This document shows, piece after piece, positions 55,670-64,000 of a stretch of DNA of 64,000 bases. The notes under the pieces are model-generated. The model did no database searches. It worked only from the letters and a program-made list of their open reading frames with translations, and had not been told where the DNA came from. The stretch covers positions 1,933,001 to 1,997,000 of the forward strand of contig NZ_CP045369.1 of assembly GCF_009363535.1 (NCBI RefSeq), read 5' to 3'. Made by a program: the position numbers and the translations under genes. Origin of the DNA: Microbulbifer sp. THAF38. GTDB taxonomy: Bacteria; Pseudomonadota; Gammaproteobacteria; Pseudomonadales; Cellvibrionaceae. Numbering within the stretch: the stretch's first letter is position 1; each line of letters starts with the position of its first letter.

Positions 55670-57127
55670 GTGACTCAGAAGCGACCGAAGCCCGCGGACT
55701 TTTTCAAGGACTGGAAACAGCGTGAAGCGCTGGCCGAATCCATGATCCCGATGATTGGAAAGCTCAACCGCGAGCAAAACGTCGGCATTTATATGTACGG
55801 CCGCAACCTGGTAAACCGCTCTGTACTGAGCATCATGAAAGCGCATCGCTTCGTGCGTCAGGTTGAGGAAAACGAACTCTCCGAGTTTGAAACCTTCCCT
55901 GTATTGGAGGCCATCTGCAAGCTGGAGCTGGGTCCTGTCCACATCGACCTGGGAACCATGACCAACAAGTACATGCGCGATGATCGCGGCTTGTCTGTGG
56001 ACGAGTTTGTACGTGAAGAGCTGACGGATGCCGCTGGTGCCGGTAAGCCTCTGCCTGAATCCAAAGATGTTGTGATCTACGGTTTTGGTCGTATCGGCCG
56101 CCTAGTTGCCCGCCTGCTGATCGACAAGGCCGGCAGTGGTGACGTTCTGCGCCTGCGCGCTATCGTGCTGCGCAAGGGCAAGGCGCCCAACGATCTGGTG
56201 AAGCGCGCTTCTCTGCTGCGTCGCGACTCCGTACACGGCGCTTTCCAGGGCACTATCCGTGTGGACGAGGAGACCAACTCCCTGATCTGTAACGGTAACG
56301 AAATCAAGATCATCTACGCCAACTCCCCGCAGGAAGTGGATTACACCCAGCACGGTATCAACGATGCGATTATCGTTGACAGTACCGGTGTATGGCGTGA
56401 TGAAGAAGGTCTGAGCCAGCACCTGCAGAGCCCAGGCGCTTCCAAGGTGCTTCTGACTGCACCGGGCAAGGGCGATATCAAGAATATCGTTTACGGTATC
56501 AACAGCAGCGACATCAAGCCGGAAGACAAGGTGCTGTCCGCCGCTTCCTGTACCACTAATGCCATCGTACCTGTCCTGAAGGCGATGATGGACGGCTATG
56601 GTGTTGAGCACGGCCACGTAGAAACCGTACACGCCTACACCAACGACCAGAACTTGATCGACAACTACCACAAAGGCGAGCGTCGCGGTCGCGCAGCAGC
56701 GCTGAATATGGTTCTGACTGAAACCGGTGCTGCCAAGGCGGTTGCCAAAGCGCTGCCCGAGCTGAAAGGTAAGCTCACCGGCAACGCAATTCGTGTTCCA
56801 ACCCCCAATGTTTCCATGGCGATCCTGAACCTGAACCTGGGTAAAGAGACCACCAAGGAAGAGCTGAACGAATACATGCGCGATGTGGCGCTGCACTCGC
56901 CACTGCGCCAGCAGATCGATTTCACCAACTCCCCGGAAGTGGTGTCCAGCGATTTTGTTGGTTCCCGCGTTGCCTGCGTATTCGATTCCACTGCGACTAT
57001 CGTGGATGGCAAGAATGCGGTGCTCTATTGCTGGTACGACAACGAGTTCGGCTATAGCTGCCAGGTGGTTCGCTGCCTGGAAGATATGGCTGGCGTTCGT
57101 TACGAGTTGTTCCCAAAGAAAGACTAA
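55670..57127 (+). CDS. gap: Glyceraldehyde-3-phosphate dehydrogenase with N-terminal extension
   Basis: Oxidises glyceraldehyde-3-phosphate to 1,3-bisphosphoglycerate (or the reverse). The dehydrogenase part begins near residue 135 with VVIYGFGRIGRLVARLL and has the catalytic Cys294 in SAASCTTNAIVPV and a conserved NEFGYSCQVVR end. The first 130 residues (FKDWKQREALAESMIPMIGK...) form an extra helical domain that is typical of the Pseudomonas PA3001 type and absent from the classical 330-residue enzyme. Start is GTG 55670, since similarity to PA3001 begins there. Codon use is highly biased, so expression is probably strong. Confidence 0.93.
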   Translation: MTQKRPKPADFFKDWKQREALAESMIPMIGKLNREQNVGIYMYGRNLVNRSVLSIMKAHRFVRQVEENELSEFETFPVLEAICKLELGPVHIDLGTMTNKYMRDDRGLSVDEFVREELTDAAGAGKPLPESKDVVIYGFGRIGRLVARLLIDKAGSGDVLRLRAIVLRKGKAPNDLVKRASLLRRDSVHGAFQGTIRVDEETNSLICNGNEIKIIYANSPQEVDYTQHGINDAIIVDSTGVWRDEEGLSQHLQSPGASKVLLTAPGKGDIKNIVYGINSSDIKPEDKVLSAASCTTNAIVPVLKAMMDGYGVEHGHVETVHAYTNDQNLIDNYHKGERRGRAAALNMVLTETGAAKAVAKALPELKGKLTGNAIRVPTPNVSMAILNLNLGKETTKEELNEYMRDVALHSPLRQQIDFTNSPEVVSSDFVGSRVACVFDSTATIVDGKNAVLYCWYDNEFGYSCQVVRCLEDMAGVRYELFPKKD

Positions 57128-57521
57128 GGCGTCAGCTAAAAGTCTGCAGGTCGGCCCTTTGGGCTGGCCACAAGGGTGGGGCGGCAGTCACAGCCGCCCG
57201 CCCACTTCTCGCCAAATCCCTGTTTTTTCAGTAGAAATTTCCTATCTTAGAGCCACTTTGGATGCTTCCAGGCTGGTAAAGCTTTTGCCCCATCTTTATA
57301 ATGCGCGCGATTTTGCGGGGCGGCCGTGCGCCGAGAAGTTAGCGCGCACAACCATCAGTTAGCTTCCTTCCGCCCGGTCTACGGGTGAAACGGCATAAGC
57401 CCTCGCAGCACAGAATTCCACAGTATGGCTCGCCAGTCCGGGATTGACTGTTTTTCAGTTTGAACCTGGGCGGGTGGGCTTTATTGCAATTTTTATAAAC
57501 TAGAAACTTAGGCATAGGCGT
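57128..57521 (+). other. Intergenic region between gap and nqrA
   Basis: 394 bases without a gene. A hairpin GGGCGGC (57179-57185)...GCCGCCC (57193-57199) 50 bases after gap may end its transcript. A TATAAT at 57297-57302 could be the -10 of the nqr promoter, but I see no convincing -35 box and it is 220 bases from nqrA. Confidence 0.4.
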
Positions 57522-58862
57522 ATGAGAAAGATCCGTCGGGGATTGGACTTACCCATATCCGGCGCGCCCGAGCAGGTCATCCACAAAGGACCTGCGATCA
57601 AGACCGTTGCTGTTCTCGGCCCCGATTATCACGGGATGAAACCGACAATGGCAGTGGCTGTAGGGGATCGCGTCAATCTTGGTCAGCTACTGTTCAGTGA
57701 CAAAAAAACCGAAGGTGTGCGCTACACAGCGCCGGCCGCCGGTCGTGTTGTTGCTATCAATCGTGGTGCCCGCCGTGTTCTGCAATCCGTTGTGATTGGC
57801 ATAGACGGCGATGCTGCAGAACAGTTCCAGAGCTACAGCGCAGATAAGTTGTCTGGCCTGACACGCGAGCAGGTTGTTGAGAACCTGGTTGAGTCTGGCA
57901 TGTGGACCGCACTGCGCACCCGCCCGTTCAGCCGCGTCCCCGCTTTGGATGCCAAGCCGGAAGCGGTGTTTATCAACGCGATGGACACCAATCCTCTGGC
58001 TGCCAATCCAGAAGTGGTGATTGCCGAGAATCCTAAAGCCTTCTCTCAGGGCGTTGAGATTCTTTCCAAGCTGGCGGAAACCACTTACGTCTGTACCGCC
58101 CCTGATGCAGACATCCCCGTACCGAGCGCTGCGAATATTCGCCGCGAAGCTTTTGCCGGCCCCCATCCGGCTGGCCTGTCCGGTACCCATATTCACTACT
58201 TGAATCCGGTTTCCGGTTCTCGCAGTGTATTTACCATTAACTACCAGGATGTGATCGCCGTAGGCAAACTGTTTACCACCGGTAAACTGTTCACCGACCG
58301 CGTTGTTTCCCTGGCCGGCCCTCAAGTCAAGCAGCCGCGCCTTTTGTGCACTCGTCTCGGCGCCAGCCTGGAAACTTTGACTTCCGGTGAGTTGAAAGGT
58401 GATAACGATCGCGTTATTTCCGGCTCCGTATTTGGCGGCCGCACCGCTGAAGGTCCTTTGGGTTACCTGGGTCGCTACCATAATCAGGTATCTGTCCTGG
58501 AAGAGGGCGATGAGCGTCCTTTCCTGCACTACCTGCGTGCCGGTAACAAGCGCTACTCTGTTTTCCCGATTTACCTCTCGCGCCTGTTCAAGAACAAGCT
58601 GTTCAACTTCACCACCAGCACTAACGGTTCCGAGCGTGCCATGGTGCCGGTCGGCACTTATGAGAAGGTCATGCCGCTGGACGTACTGCCGACCCAGCTA
58701 CTGCGCTCCCTGATCGTGGGTGATACAGCTATGGCCCAGAAACTGGGTGCTCTGGAGTTGGATGAGGAAGATCTGGCACTGTGTACCTTTGTGTGTCCGG
58801 GCAAGTACGAATACGGCCCCATTTTGCGGGACAACCTGACCCGTATTGAGAAGGAGGGGTAA
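57522..58862 (+). CDS. nqrA: Na+-translocating NADH:quinone oxidoreductase subunit A
   Basis: Peripheral subunit of the sodium pump that carries the quinone-reduction site. The N-terminus [20 protein letters not shown] is characteristic. It has 446 residues, the normal size, and no membrane span. It is the first gene of a six-gene operon, with 2 bases between it and nqrB and a strong Shine-Dalgarno (AAGGAGGGG) for nqrB inside its end. The six subunits together transfer electrons from NADH to ubiquinone and pump Na+ outward. Confidence 0.97.
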   Translation: MRKIRRGLDLPISGAPEQVIHKGPAIKTVAVLGPDYHGMKPTMAVAVGDRVNLGQLLFSDKKTEGVRYTAPAAGRVVAINRGARRVLQSVVIGIDGDAAEQFQSYSADKLSGLTREQVVENLVESGMWTALRTRPFSRVPALDAKPEAVFINAMDTNPLAANPEVVIAENPKAFSQGVEILSKLAETTYVCTAPDADIPVPSAANIRREAFAGPHPAGLSGTHIHYLNPVSGSRSVFTINYQDVIAVGKLFTTGKLFTDRVVSLAGPQVKQPRLLCTRLGASLETLTSGELKGDNDRVISGSVFGGRTAEGPLGYLGRYHNQVSVLEEGDERPFLHYLRAGNKRYSVFPIYLSRLFKNKLFNFTTSTNGSERAMVPVGTYEKVMPLDVLPTQLLRSLIVGDTAMAQKLGALELDEEDLALCTFVCPGKYEYGPILRDNLTRIEKEG

Positions 58863-58864
58863 GT

Positions 58865-60076
58865 ATGTTGCGTAAATTCCTCGATTCTATCGAACCGAAA
58901 TTCCACAAAGGCGGCAAGTTCGAAAAGTTCTATGCCCTCTTTGAGGCCATTGATACTGGCTTGTTCCAGCCGGCTGATAAAACCAAGACCACGGCTCATG
59001 TGCGCGATGGTATCGACCTGAAGCGTATTATGATCACCGTGTGGGCTTGTGCGATGATCCCTGCCTTCTACGGTATGTGGAATATCGGTTTCCAGGCCAA
59101 CACCATCCTCGAAGGTATGACCAACCCGGATCTGTCCGGCTGGCGTCACGCCGTTATTGGTGCTCTGACCTCCTATAACCCGGCGAGCCTGTGGGACAAC
59201 TTTGTCTACGGTGCCATGTACTTCCTGCCGATTTATGCGGTCACCTTTATTGTGGGTGGTATCTGGGAAGTGCTGTTCGCCGCTGTGCGCGGTCACGAAG
59301 TGAACGAAGGTTTCTTCGTAACCTCCATTCTGTTTGCCTTAACCTGTCCGCCGGATCTCCCTCTGTGGATGGTGGCCATGGGCATCAGCTTCGGTGTGGT
59401 GATCGGTAAGGAAGTGTTCGGTGGTACCGGCAAAAACTTCCTCAACCCGGCACTGACCGGTCGTGCGTTCGTATTCTTCGCCTACCCGGCGGCCATGTCT
59501 GGCGATGCAGTATGGACTGCGGTTGACGGTTATACCGGTGCAACTGCGTTGTCTGTTATGGCCAGCGAAGGCATCCAGAACGGTATCGTGAACGCTGCGG
59601 TTGGCCAGGTAACCTGGTTCGACGCTTTCTTCGGCAAGATACATGGTTCCATCGGTGAAACTTCTACCCTGGCTATCCTGATTGCCGGTGTAATCCTGAT
59701 GGGCATGAAGATCGCCAGCTGGCGCATCGTAGCCGGCACCCTGCTGGGTATGATGGCCACCGCGTTTATGTTCAACATGATCGGTTCCGAAACCAACCCG
59801 ATGTTCCAGGTACCCTGGTACTGGCACCTGGTAGTGGGCGGTTTTGCTTTCGGCCTGATCTTTATGACCACTGACCCGGTTTCCGCTGCCATGACCAACA
59901 CTGGTCGCTGGTGGTACGGCATTCTGATCGGGGTGATGGTTGTCCTGATTCGTGTAGTGAACCCGGCCTTCCCGGAAGGCATGATGCTGGCGATCCTATT
60001 CGCTAACCTGTTCGCTCCGCTGTTTGACCACTTTGTGGTGCAGTCCAATATCAAACGGAGGTTGGCACGTGGCTAA
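58865..60076 (+). CDS. nqrB: Na+-NQR subunit B
   Basis: Membrane subunit that forms much of the Na+ path and carries covalent FMN. The FMN threonine is Thr227 in [10 protein letters not shown] (the S/TGAT signature recognised by ApbE). Many spans are present, for example [19 protein letters not shown] and [18 protein letters not shown]. It has 403 residues. The stop overlaps the nqrC start by 8 bases. Confidence 0.97.
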   Translation: MLRKFLDSIEPKFHKGGKFEKFYALFEAIDTGLFQPADKTKTTAHVRDGIDLKRIMITVWACAMIPAFYGMWNIGFQANTILEGMTNPDLSGWRHAVIGALTSYNPASLWDNFVYGAMYFLPIYAVTFIVGGIWEVLFAAVRGHEVNEGFFVTSILFALTCPPDLPLWMVAMGISFGVVIGKEVFGGTGKNFLNPALTGRAFVFFAYPAAMSGDAVWTAVDGYTGATALSVMASEGIQNGIVNAAVGQVTWFDAFFGKIHGSIGETSTLAILIAGVILMGMKIASWRIVAGTLLGMMATAFMFNMIGSETNPMFQVPWYWHLVVGGFAFGLIFMTTDPVSAAMTNTGRWWYGILIGVMVVLIRVVNPAFPEGMMLAILFANLFAPLFDHFVVQSNIKRRLARG

Positions 60077-60851
60077 TAAAGATTCCGTAACCGGTACTCT
60101 GATTGTCGCGCTGGTAATGTGCCTGGTGTGCTCCGTAGTGGTTTCCACTGCGGCGGTAATGCTGAAGCCTGCCCAGCAGGCGAATGCCGAGCTGGACATG
60201 AAGCGCAACGTACTGATGGCTGGTGGCCTGCTGAAGGACTCTCACGCTAACAAAGCGCAAGTCGAGAAAGCCTTCGCCGATGTGAAGATCAAATACGTTG
60301 ACCTGAACACCGGTAAATTCACCGATGAAGCGCCGGCTGGCGGCAGCGGTCGCGCTGCTTCCAAGATCCCCTCTGCCAGTGAGAGACTGCCGGCAGACGA
60401 GGACACCGCTAAGATCATCCGCCGGGAAAATACCAAAGAGGTATACCTGGTGGAGAAAGATGGCAAGCTGGACAAGATCATTCTGCCTGTCCGCGGCTAC
60501 GGCCTTTGGGGTACCTTGTACGGCTTCCTCGCGCTGGAGAGTAACCTCGACACCGTAGCGGGCCTCGGCTTCTACGAGCACAAGGAAACTCCCGGACTGG
60601 GTGGCGAAGTGGACAACCCCAACTGGAAATCCCAGTGGGTTGGTAAGCAAGTCTTCGACAGCCAGGGCAACGTCGATATCAGCGTGATCAAAGGGCAGGT
60701 TAATCCGAAAAGCCCGAATGCGATTCACGAAGTAGACGGCCTGTCCGGTGCGACTCTGACCAGTAAGGGCGTTAGCAACCTGGTGAACTTCTGGTTGGGT
60801 AACCAGGGTTATGGTCCCTTCCTGAAAAACCTGAAAGCAGGGGAGGCATAA
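60069..60851 (+). CDS. nqrC: Na+-NQR subunit C
   Basis: Periplasmic-facing subunit with one N-terminal span ([20 protein letters not shown]) and a second covalent FMN at Thr229 in [19 protein letters not shown] 60069 is chosen as start because it follows a GGAGG element by about 6 bases and matches the family N-terminus. It has 260 residues. It is 2 bases before nqrD. Confidence 0.95.
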   Translation: MANKDSVTGTLIVALVMCLVCSVVVSTAAVMLKPAQQANAELDMKRNVLMAGGLLKDSHANKAQVEKAFADVKIKYVDLNTGKFTDEAPAGGSGRAASKIPSASERLPADEDTAKIIRRENTKEVYLVEKDGKLDKIILPVRGYGLWGTLYGFLALESNLDTVAGLGFYEHKETPGLGGEVDNPNWKSQWVGKQVFDSQGNVDISVIKGQVNPKSPNAIHEVDGLSGATLTSKGVSNLVNFWLGNQGYGPFLKNLKAGEA

Positions 60852-60853
60852 GC

Positions 60854-61510
60854 ATGAAAATTAAAGAGACTCTGCTAGAGCCGATTTTTAACAACAACCC
60901 GATCGCGCTGCAGATCCTGGGTATCTGTTCTGCACTGGCTGTAACCAGCTCGCTGCAGGTGACCCTGGTAATGTGTATCGCTCTGACCTCGGTTGTGGCC
61001 TGTTCTAACGTTGCGGTATCTCTGATCCGCAAGCAGATCCCGAACAGTATCCGCATCATCGTTCAGATGACCGTGATTGCCTCATTGGTAATCCTGGTGG
61101 ATCAGCTGATCAAGGCATTGGCTTACGACATCTCCAAGCAGTTGTCCGTATTCGTTGGCCTGATCATTACCAACTGTATCGTAATGGGCCGTGCAGAAGC
61201 CTTCGCTATGAAGAACCCGCCGCTGCCCAGTTTCTTCGATGGTCTCGGTAACGGTCTGGGCTACAGCGTTATCCTGATTGGTCTCGCGGTAATCCGTGAA
61301 CTGTTCGGCGCTGGTAAGCTGTTCGGTGTGGACATCCTGACCACCGTGAGCAACGGCGGCTGGTATATCCCCAACGGTCTGCTGTTGTTGCCGCCCAGTG
61401 CATTCTTCCTGATCGGCCTGTTCATCTGGGCAATCCGTGCCTGGAAGCCTGCCCAGGTTGAGCAAGACGAGTTCAAGATTGCGCCTAATTCCCAAGCGCA
61501 GGAGGCCTAA
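60854..61510 (+). CDS. nqrD: Na+-NQR subunit D
   Basis: Integral membrane subunit of 218 residues with about six spans. [20 protein letters not shown] carries a conserved cysteine that, with the matching one in NqrE, binds a Fe or 2Fe-2S centre in the membrane. [19 protein letters not shown] is the second conserved segment with a cysteine. Confidence 0.96.
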   Translation: MKIKETLLEPIFNNNPIALQILGICSALAVTSSLQVTLVMCIALTSVVACSNVAVSLIRKQIPNSIRIIVQMTVIASLVILVDQLIKALAYDISKQLSVFVGLIITNCIVMGRAEAFAMKNPPLPSFFDGLGNGLGYSVILIGLAVIRELFGAGKLFGVDILTTVSNGGWYIPNGLLLLPPSAFFLIGLFIWAIRAWKPAQVEQDEFKIAPNSQAQEA

Positions 61511-61513
61511 TCC

Positions 61514-62122
<609 letters not shown>

Positions 62123-62139
62123 GCGGGGAAAACAATAGA

Positions 62140-63363
62140 ATGAGTATTGAAATTATCCTCGGCGTAGCGATGTTTACCGTCATCGTACTGGCGCTGGTGG
62201 CGGTGATCCTTGCGGCCCGCTCGCGCCTGGTAAACACCGGCAACGTCAACATTTTGGTTAACGGTGAGAAGACTCTCACCGTACCGGCCGGCGGCAAGCT
62301 GCTGCAAACCCTGGCTGCCAATAATCTGTTCCTGGCCTCCGCCTGTGGTGGCGGTGGTAGCTGTGCGCAGTGTGTATGTAAAGTGACTGCGGGCGGTGGC
62401 GATATGCTGCCGACCGAAGCGGCTCACTTTACCCCGCGCGATGCGAAAGAAGGCAAGCGCCTTTCCTGTCAGGTTGCAGTTAAGCAGGACATGGAAATCG
62501 AAGTGCCGGAAGAGGTGTTCGGCGTGAAGCAGTGGGAGTGCACTGTGGAATCCAACCCCAACGTTGCCACCTTCATTAAAGAGCTGACCTTGCGTCTGCC
62601 CGAAGGCGAAAACGTTGATTTCCGCGCTGGCGGTTACGTTCAGCTGGAAGCCCCGGCTCACCACGTTAAATTTGCCGACTTCGAAGTGGAAGACCAGTAC
62701 CGCGGTGATTGGGAGCACTTTGGCTTCTTCAAGCTGGAGTCCAAGGTCACCGAGCCAGTGGTTCGCGCCTACTCCATGGCTAACTACCCGGAAGAAAAGG
62801 GTGTTGTTAAGTTCAACATCCGTATCGCGACTCCGCCGCCCCGTACCGAGGGTATCCCGCCGGGTCAGATGTCTTCCTACGTGTTCAGCCTGAAGCCGGG
62901 TGACAAGATCAAGGTGTACGGACCCTTCGGTGAGTTCTTCGCCAAGGAAACCGACAACGAGATGGTGTTTATCGGTGGTGGTGCCGGTATGGCGCCGATG
63001 CGTTCACACATCTTCGACCAGCTCAAGCGTCTGCACTCCAAGCGCAAGATCAGCTTCTGGTACGGCGCGCGCTCTCTGCGCGAGATGTTCTACGAAGATG
63101 ACTACAACGGCCTGGCTGCTGAGTTTGATAACTTCAAGTGGCACGTGGCGCTTTCCGATCCGCAGCCGGAAGATAACTGGACGGGTTATACGGGCTTCAT
63201 TCACAACGTTGTGTATGAAAATTACCTGAAAGACCATCCGGCTCCGGAAGACTGTGAGTACTACATGTGTGGGCCGCCCATGATGAACGCCGCGGTAATC
63301 AATATGCTCAAAGACTTGGGCGTAGAGGATGAAAATATTCTCCTCGATGACTTCGGTGGTTAA
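62140..63363 (+). CDS. nqrF: Na+-NQR subunit F (NADH-oxidising)
   Basis: Takes electrons from NADH through FAD to a 2Fe-2S centre. One N-terminal span ([18 protein letters not shown]) is followed by the ferredoxin domain with Cys69, Cys75, Cys78 ([10 protein letters not shown]) and Cys110. The FAD site [11 protein letters not shown] and the NADH site [14 protein letters not shown] follow. It has 407 residues, a complete protein. The apbE gene begins 14 bases later. Confidence 0.97.
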   Translation: MSIEIILGVAMFTVIVLALVAVILAARSRLVNTGNVNILVNGEKTLTVPAGGKLLQTLAANNLFLASACGGGGSCAQCVCKVTAGGGDMLPTEAAHFTPRDAKEGKRLSCQVAVKQDMEIEVPEEVFGVKQWECTVESNPNVATFIKELTLRLPEGENVDFRAGGYVQLEAPAHHVKFADFEVEDQYRGDWEHFGFFKLESKVTEPVVRAYSMANYPEEKGVVKFNIRIATPPPRTEGIPPGQMSSYVFSLKPGDKIKVYGPFGEFFAKETDNEMVFIGGGAGMAPMRSHIFDQLKRLHSKRKISFWYGARSLREMFYEDDYNGLAAEFDNFKWHVALSDPQPEDNWTGYTGFIHNVVYENYLKDHPAPEDCEYYMCGPPMMNAAVINMLKDLGVEDENILLDDFGG

Positions 63364-63377
63364 ACGGAGAGCTTAGT

Positions 63378-64000
63378 TTGCTAAACGCAATCAAAGCCCC
63401 GCAAAAAACAAAAACAGGGCCCGTTTTTCCGGCCCTGTTTTTGCTTTGTGTGGCTGTAATTTTTTCAGCCTGTACTCCAGGGGTGGAAAACTGGCAGCTC
63501 AGCGGCCGTACCATGGGTACCAGTTATCACATCACCCTAGTGGATGTTCCCGATGCTATAGACCGCAATGCGTTGCAGAAGCTGATCGATAGCGAGTTGC
63601 AGCAGGTCAACCAGGAGATGTCCACTTACATCAACGATTCCGAGTTGATGCTGCTAAATCGCGGCCCTATCGGCGAACCCATCCCGGTCAGCCAGCCACT
63701 CGCAGATATTGTAGAGATGTCCCTGGATATCTACCGTCGTAGCAATGGCGCCTTCGAGGTGACCGTTGGTCCTCTGGTCAATTTGTGGGGGTTTGGCCCC
63801 AAGCCTGAGCCGGAGCAGATTCCCGCTGATGCGGATATCGAACGCCTGCTAAAAGTTGTGGGATCTGATGCACTTTCGGTAACTCGTCAGCCGAATACCA
63901 TCACCCGCCAGCGGCCCGTGGAAATAGATTTGTCGGCTATTGCCAAGGGGCATGGTGTCGACCGGGTCGCCTTGTTATTGGAGCGTCAAGGGGTTCGTAA
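63378..64000 (+). CDS. apbE: FAD:protein FMN transferase ApbE, 3' end beyond window
   Basis: Attaches FMN from FAD to the threonines of NqrB and NqrC, using Mg2+, on the periplasmic side. A lipoprotein signal (ALFLLCVAVIFSAC, lipobox cysteine at about residue 32) precedes WQLSGRTMGTSYHI. The family motif GAFEVTVGPLVNLWGFGP and the metal site IDLSAIAKGHGVDRV are present. About 207 residues are visible of about 340 expected. The start is TTG 63378 after CGGAGAG; no later start leaves a full signal peptide. A terminator-like hairpin overlaps the signal-peptide codons. Confidence 0.93.
   Translation, partial: MLNAIKAPQKTKTGPVFPALFLLCVAVIFSACTPGVENWQLSGRTMGTSYHITLVDVPDAIDRNALQKLIDSELQQVNQEMSTYINDSELMLLNRGPIGEPIPVSQPLADIVEMSLDIYRRSNGAFEVTVGPLVNLWGFGPKPEPEQIPADADIERLLKVVGSDALSVTRQPNTITRQRPVEIDLSAIAKGHGVDRVALLLERQGVR
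63409..63443 (+). terminator. Terminator-like hairpin inside the apbE signal-peptide codons
   Basis: CAAAAACAGGGCC (63409-63421), 9-base loop, GGCCCTGTTTTTG (63431-63443) is a perfect 13-base stem whose 3' arm ends in five T. It lies 46 bases after the nqrF stop and could end most nqr transcripts there, so that apbE is made at a lower level. The function is inferred. Confidence 0.6.

Noticed and set aside
56102..56896. 264-codon frame opposite gap
   Set aside because: Covers the conserved GAPDH core in antisense; strong codon bias on the plus strand explains it.
57687..58529. 280-codon frame opposite nqrA
   Set aside because: A shadow created by the biased codon use of the nqr genes; no motifs.

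Overview
The window reads as chromosome of a marine gammaproteobacterium related to Pseudomonas and the Cellvibrionales (a Microbulbifer-like genome is my best guess). The reasons are the gene order topA - DUF6586-like - small gene - lexA - psrA - nagZ - csiV - mfd - gap - nqrABCDEF - apbE and the nearby moxR/Bat operon, NAD-glutamate dehydrogenase, pyrD, rmf and rlmKL. These blocks resemble Pseudomonas gene order as I remember it, while the sodium-pumping Nqr complex fits a salt-water life. The genus is an inference.

Layout. (1) 1-11.8 kb is a surface-polysaccharide locus of lower GC than the rest. It holds a left block of four overlapping genes (two glycosyltransferases, one unknown protein, one DUF115/GT42-like protein). 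Next comes a scar of insertion sequences (an IS481 copy with one in-frame stop, abutting a truncated IS30 transposase). Then follow a minus-strand export operon (Wzm/KpsM permease, Wzt/KpsT ATPase, a capsule-synthesis-like protein and a GT4 transferase) and two plus-strand GT4 transferases. (2) 12.0-19.3 kb is a MoxR-DUF58-DUF4381-BatA-BatB/C-BatD operon on the minus strand. (3) 19.6-28.7 kb is housekeeping: a 180-kDa-type NAD-glutamate dehydrogenase, pyrD, rmf, a small unknown gene and rlmKL. (4) 28.9-33.7 kb is a phospho-signalling module: a transmembrane Ser/Thr kinase with PEGA and FGE-sulfatase-like periplasmic parts, a tail-anchored PP2C phosphatase, a tail-anchored double-FHA protein and a glutaredoxin-like protein. 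(5) 33.8-43.5 kb holds slt, uup, a universal stress gene, topA, two small genes and lexA with two SOS boxes. (6) 43.6-49.5 kb holds a LOG-family gene and an acyl-CoA synthetase inserted between lexA and psrA, then psrA, nagZ and a MscS channel. (7) 49.8-64 kb holds a CspD-like protein, csiV, mfd, a GAPDH with an N-terminal extension, the full nqr operon and the start of apbE, whose product attaches FMN to NqrB and NqrC.

The genes act together in several visible sets: glycan assembly and ABC export; the Bat envelope-stress complex; the kinase/phosphatase/FHA circuit, in which all three main parts appear to be membrane-bound; and Nqr plus its flavin transferase. The best candidate for something little described is the kinase module, because its FGE-like sensor lacks the catalytic cysteine region and no type VI secretion genes are nearby. 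The DUF115/GT42-like protein and the unknown protein beside it are next. No rRNA, tRNA or CRISPR array was seen.
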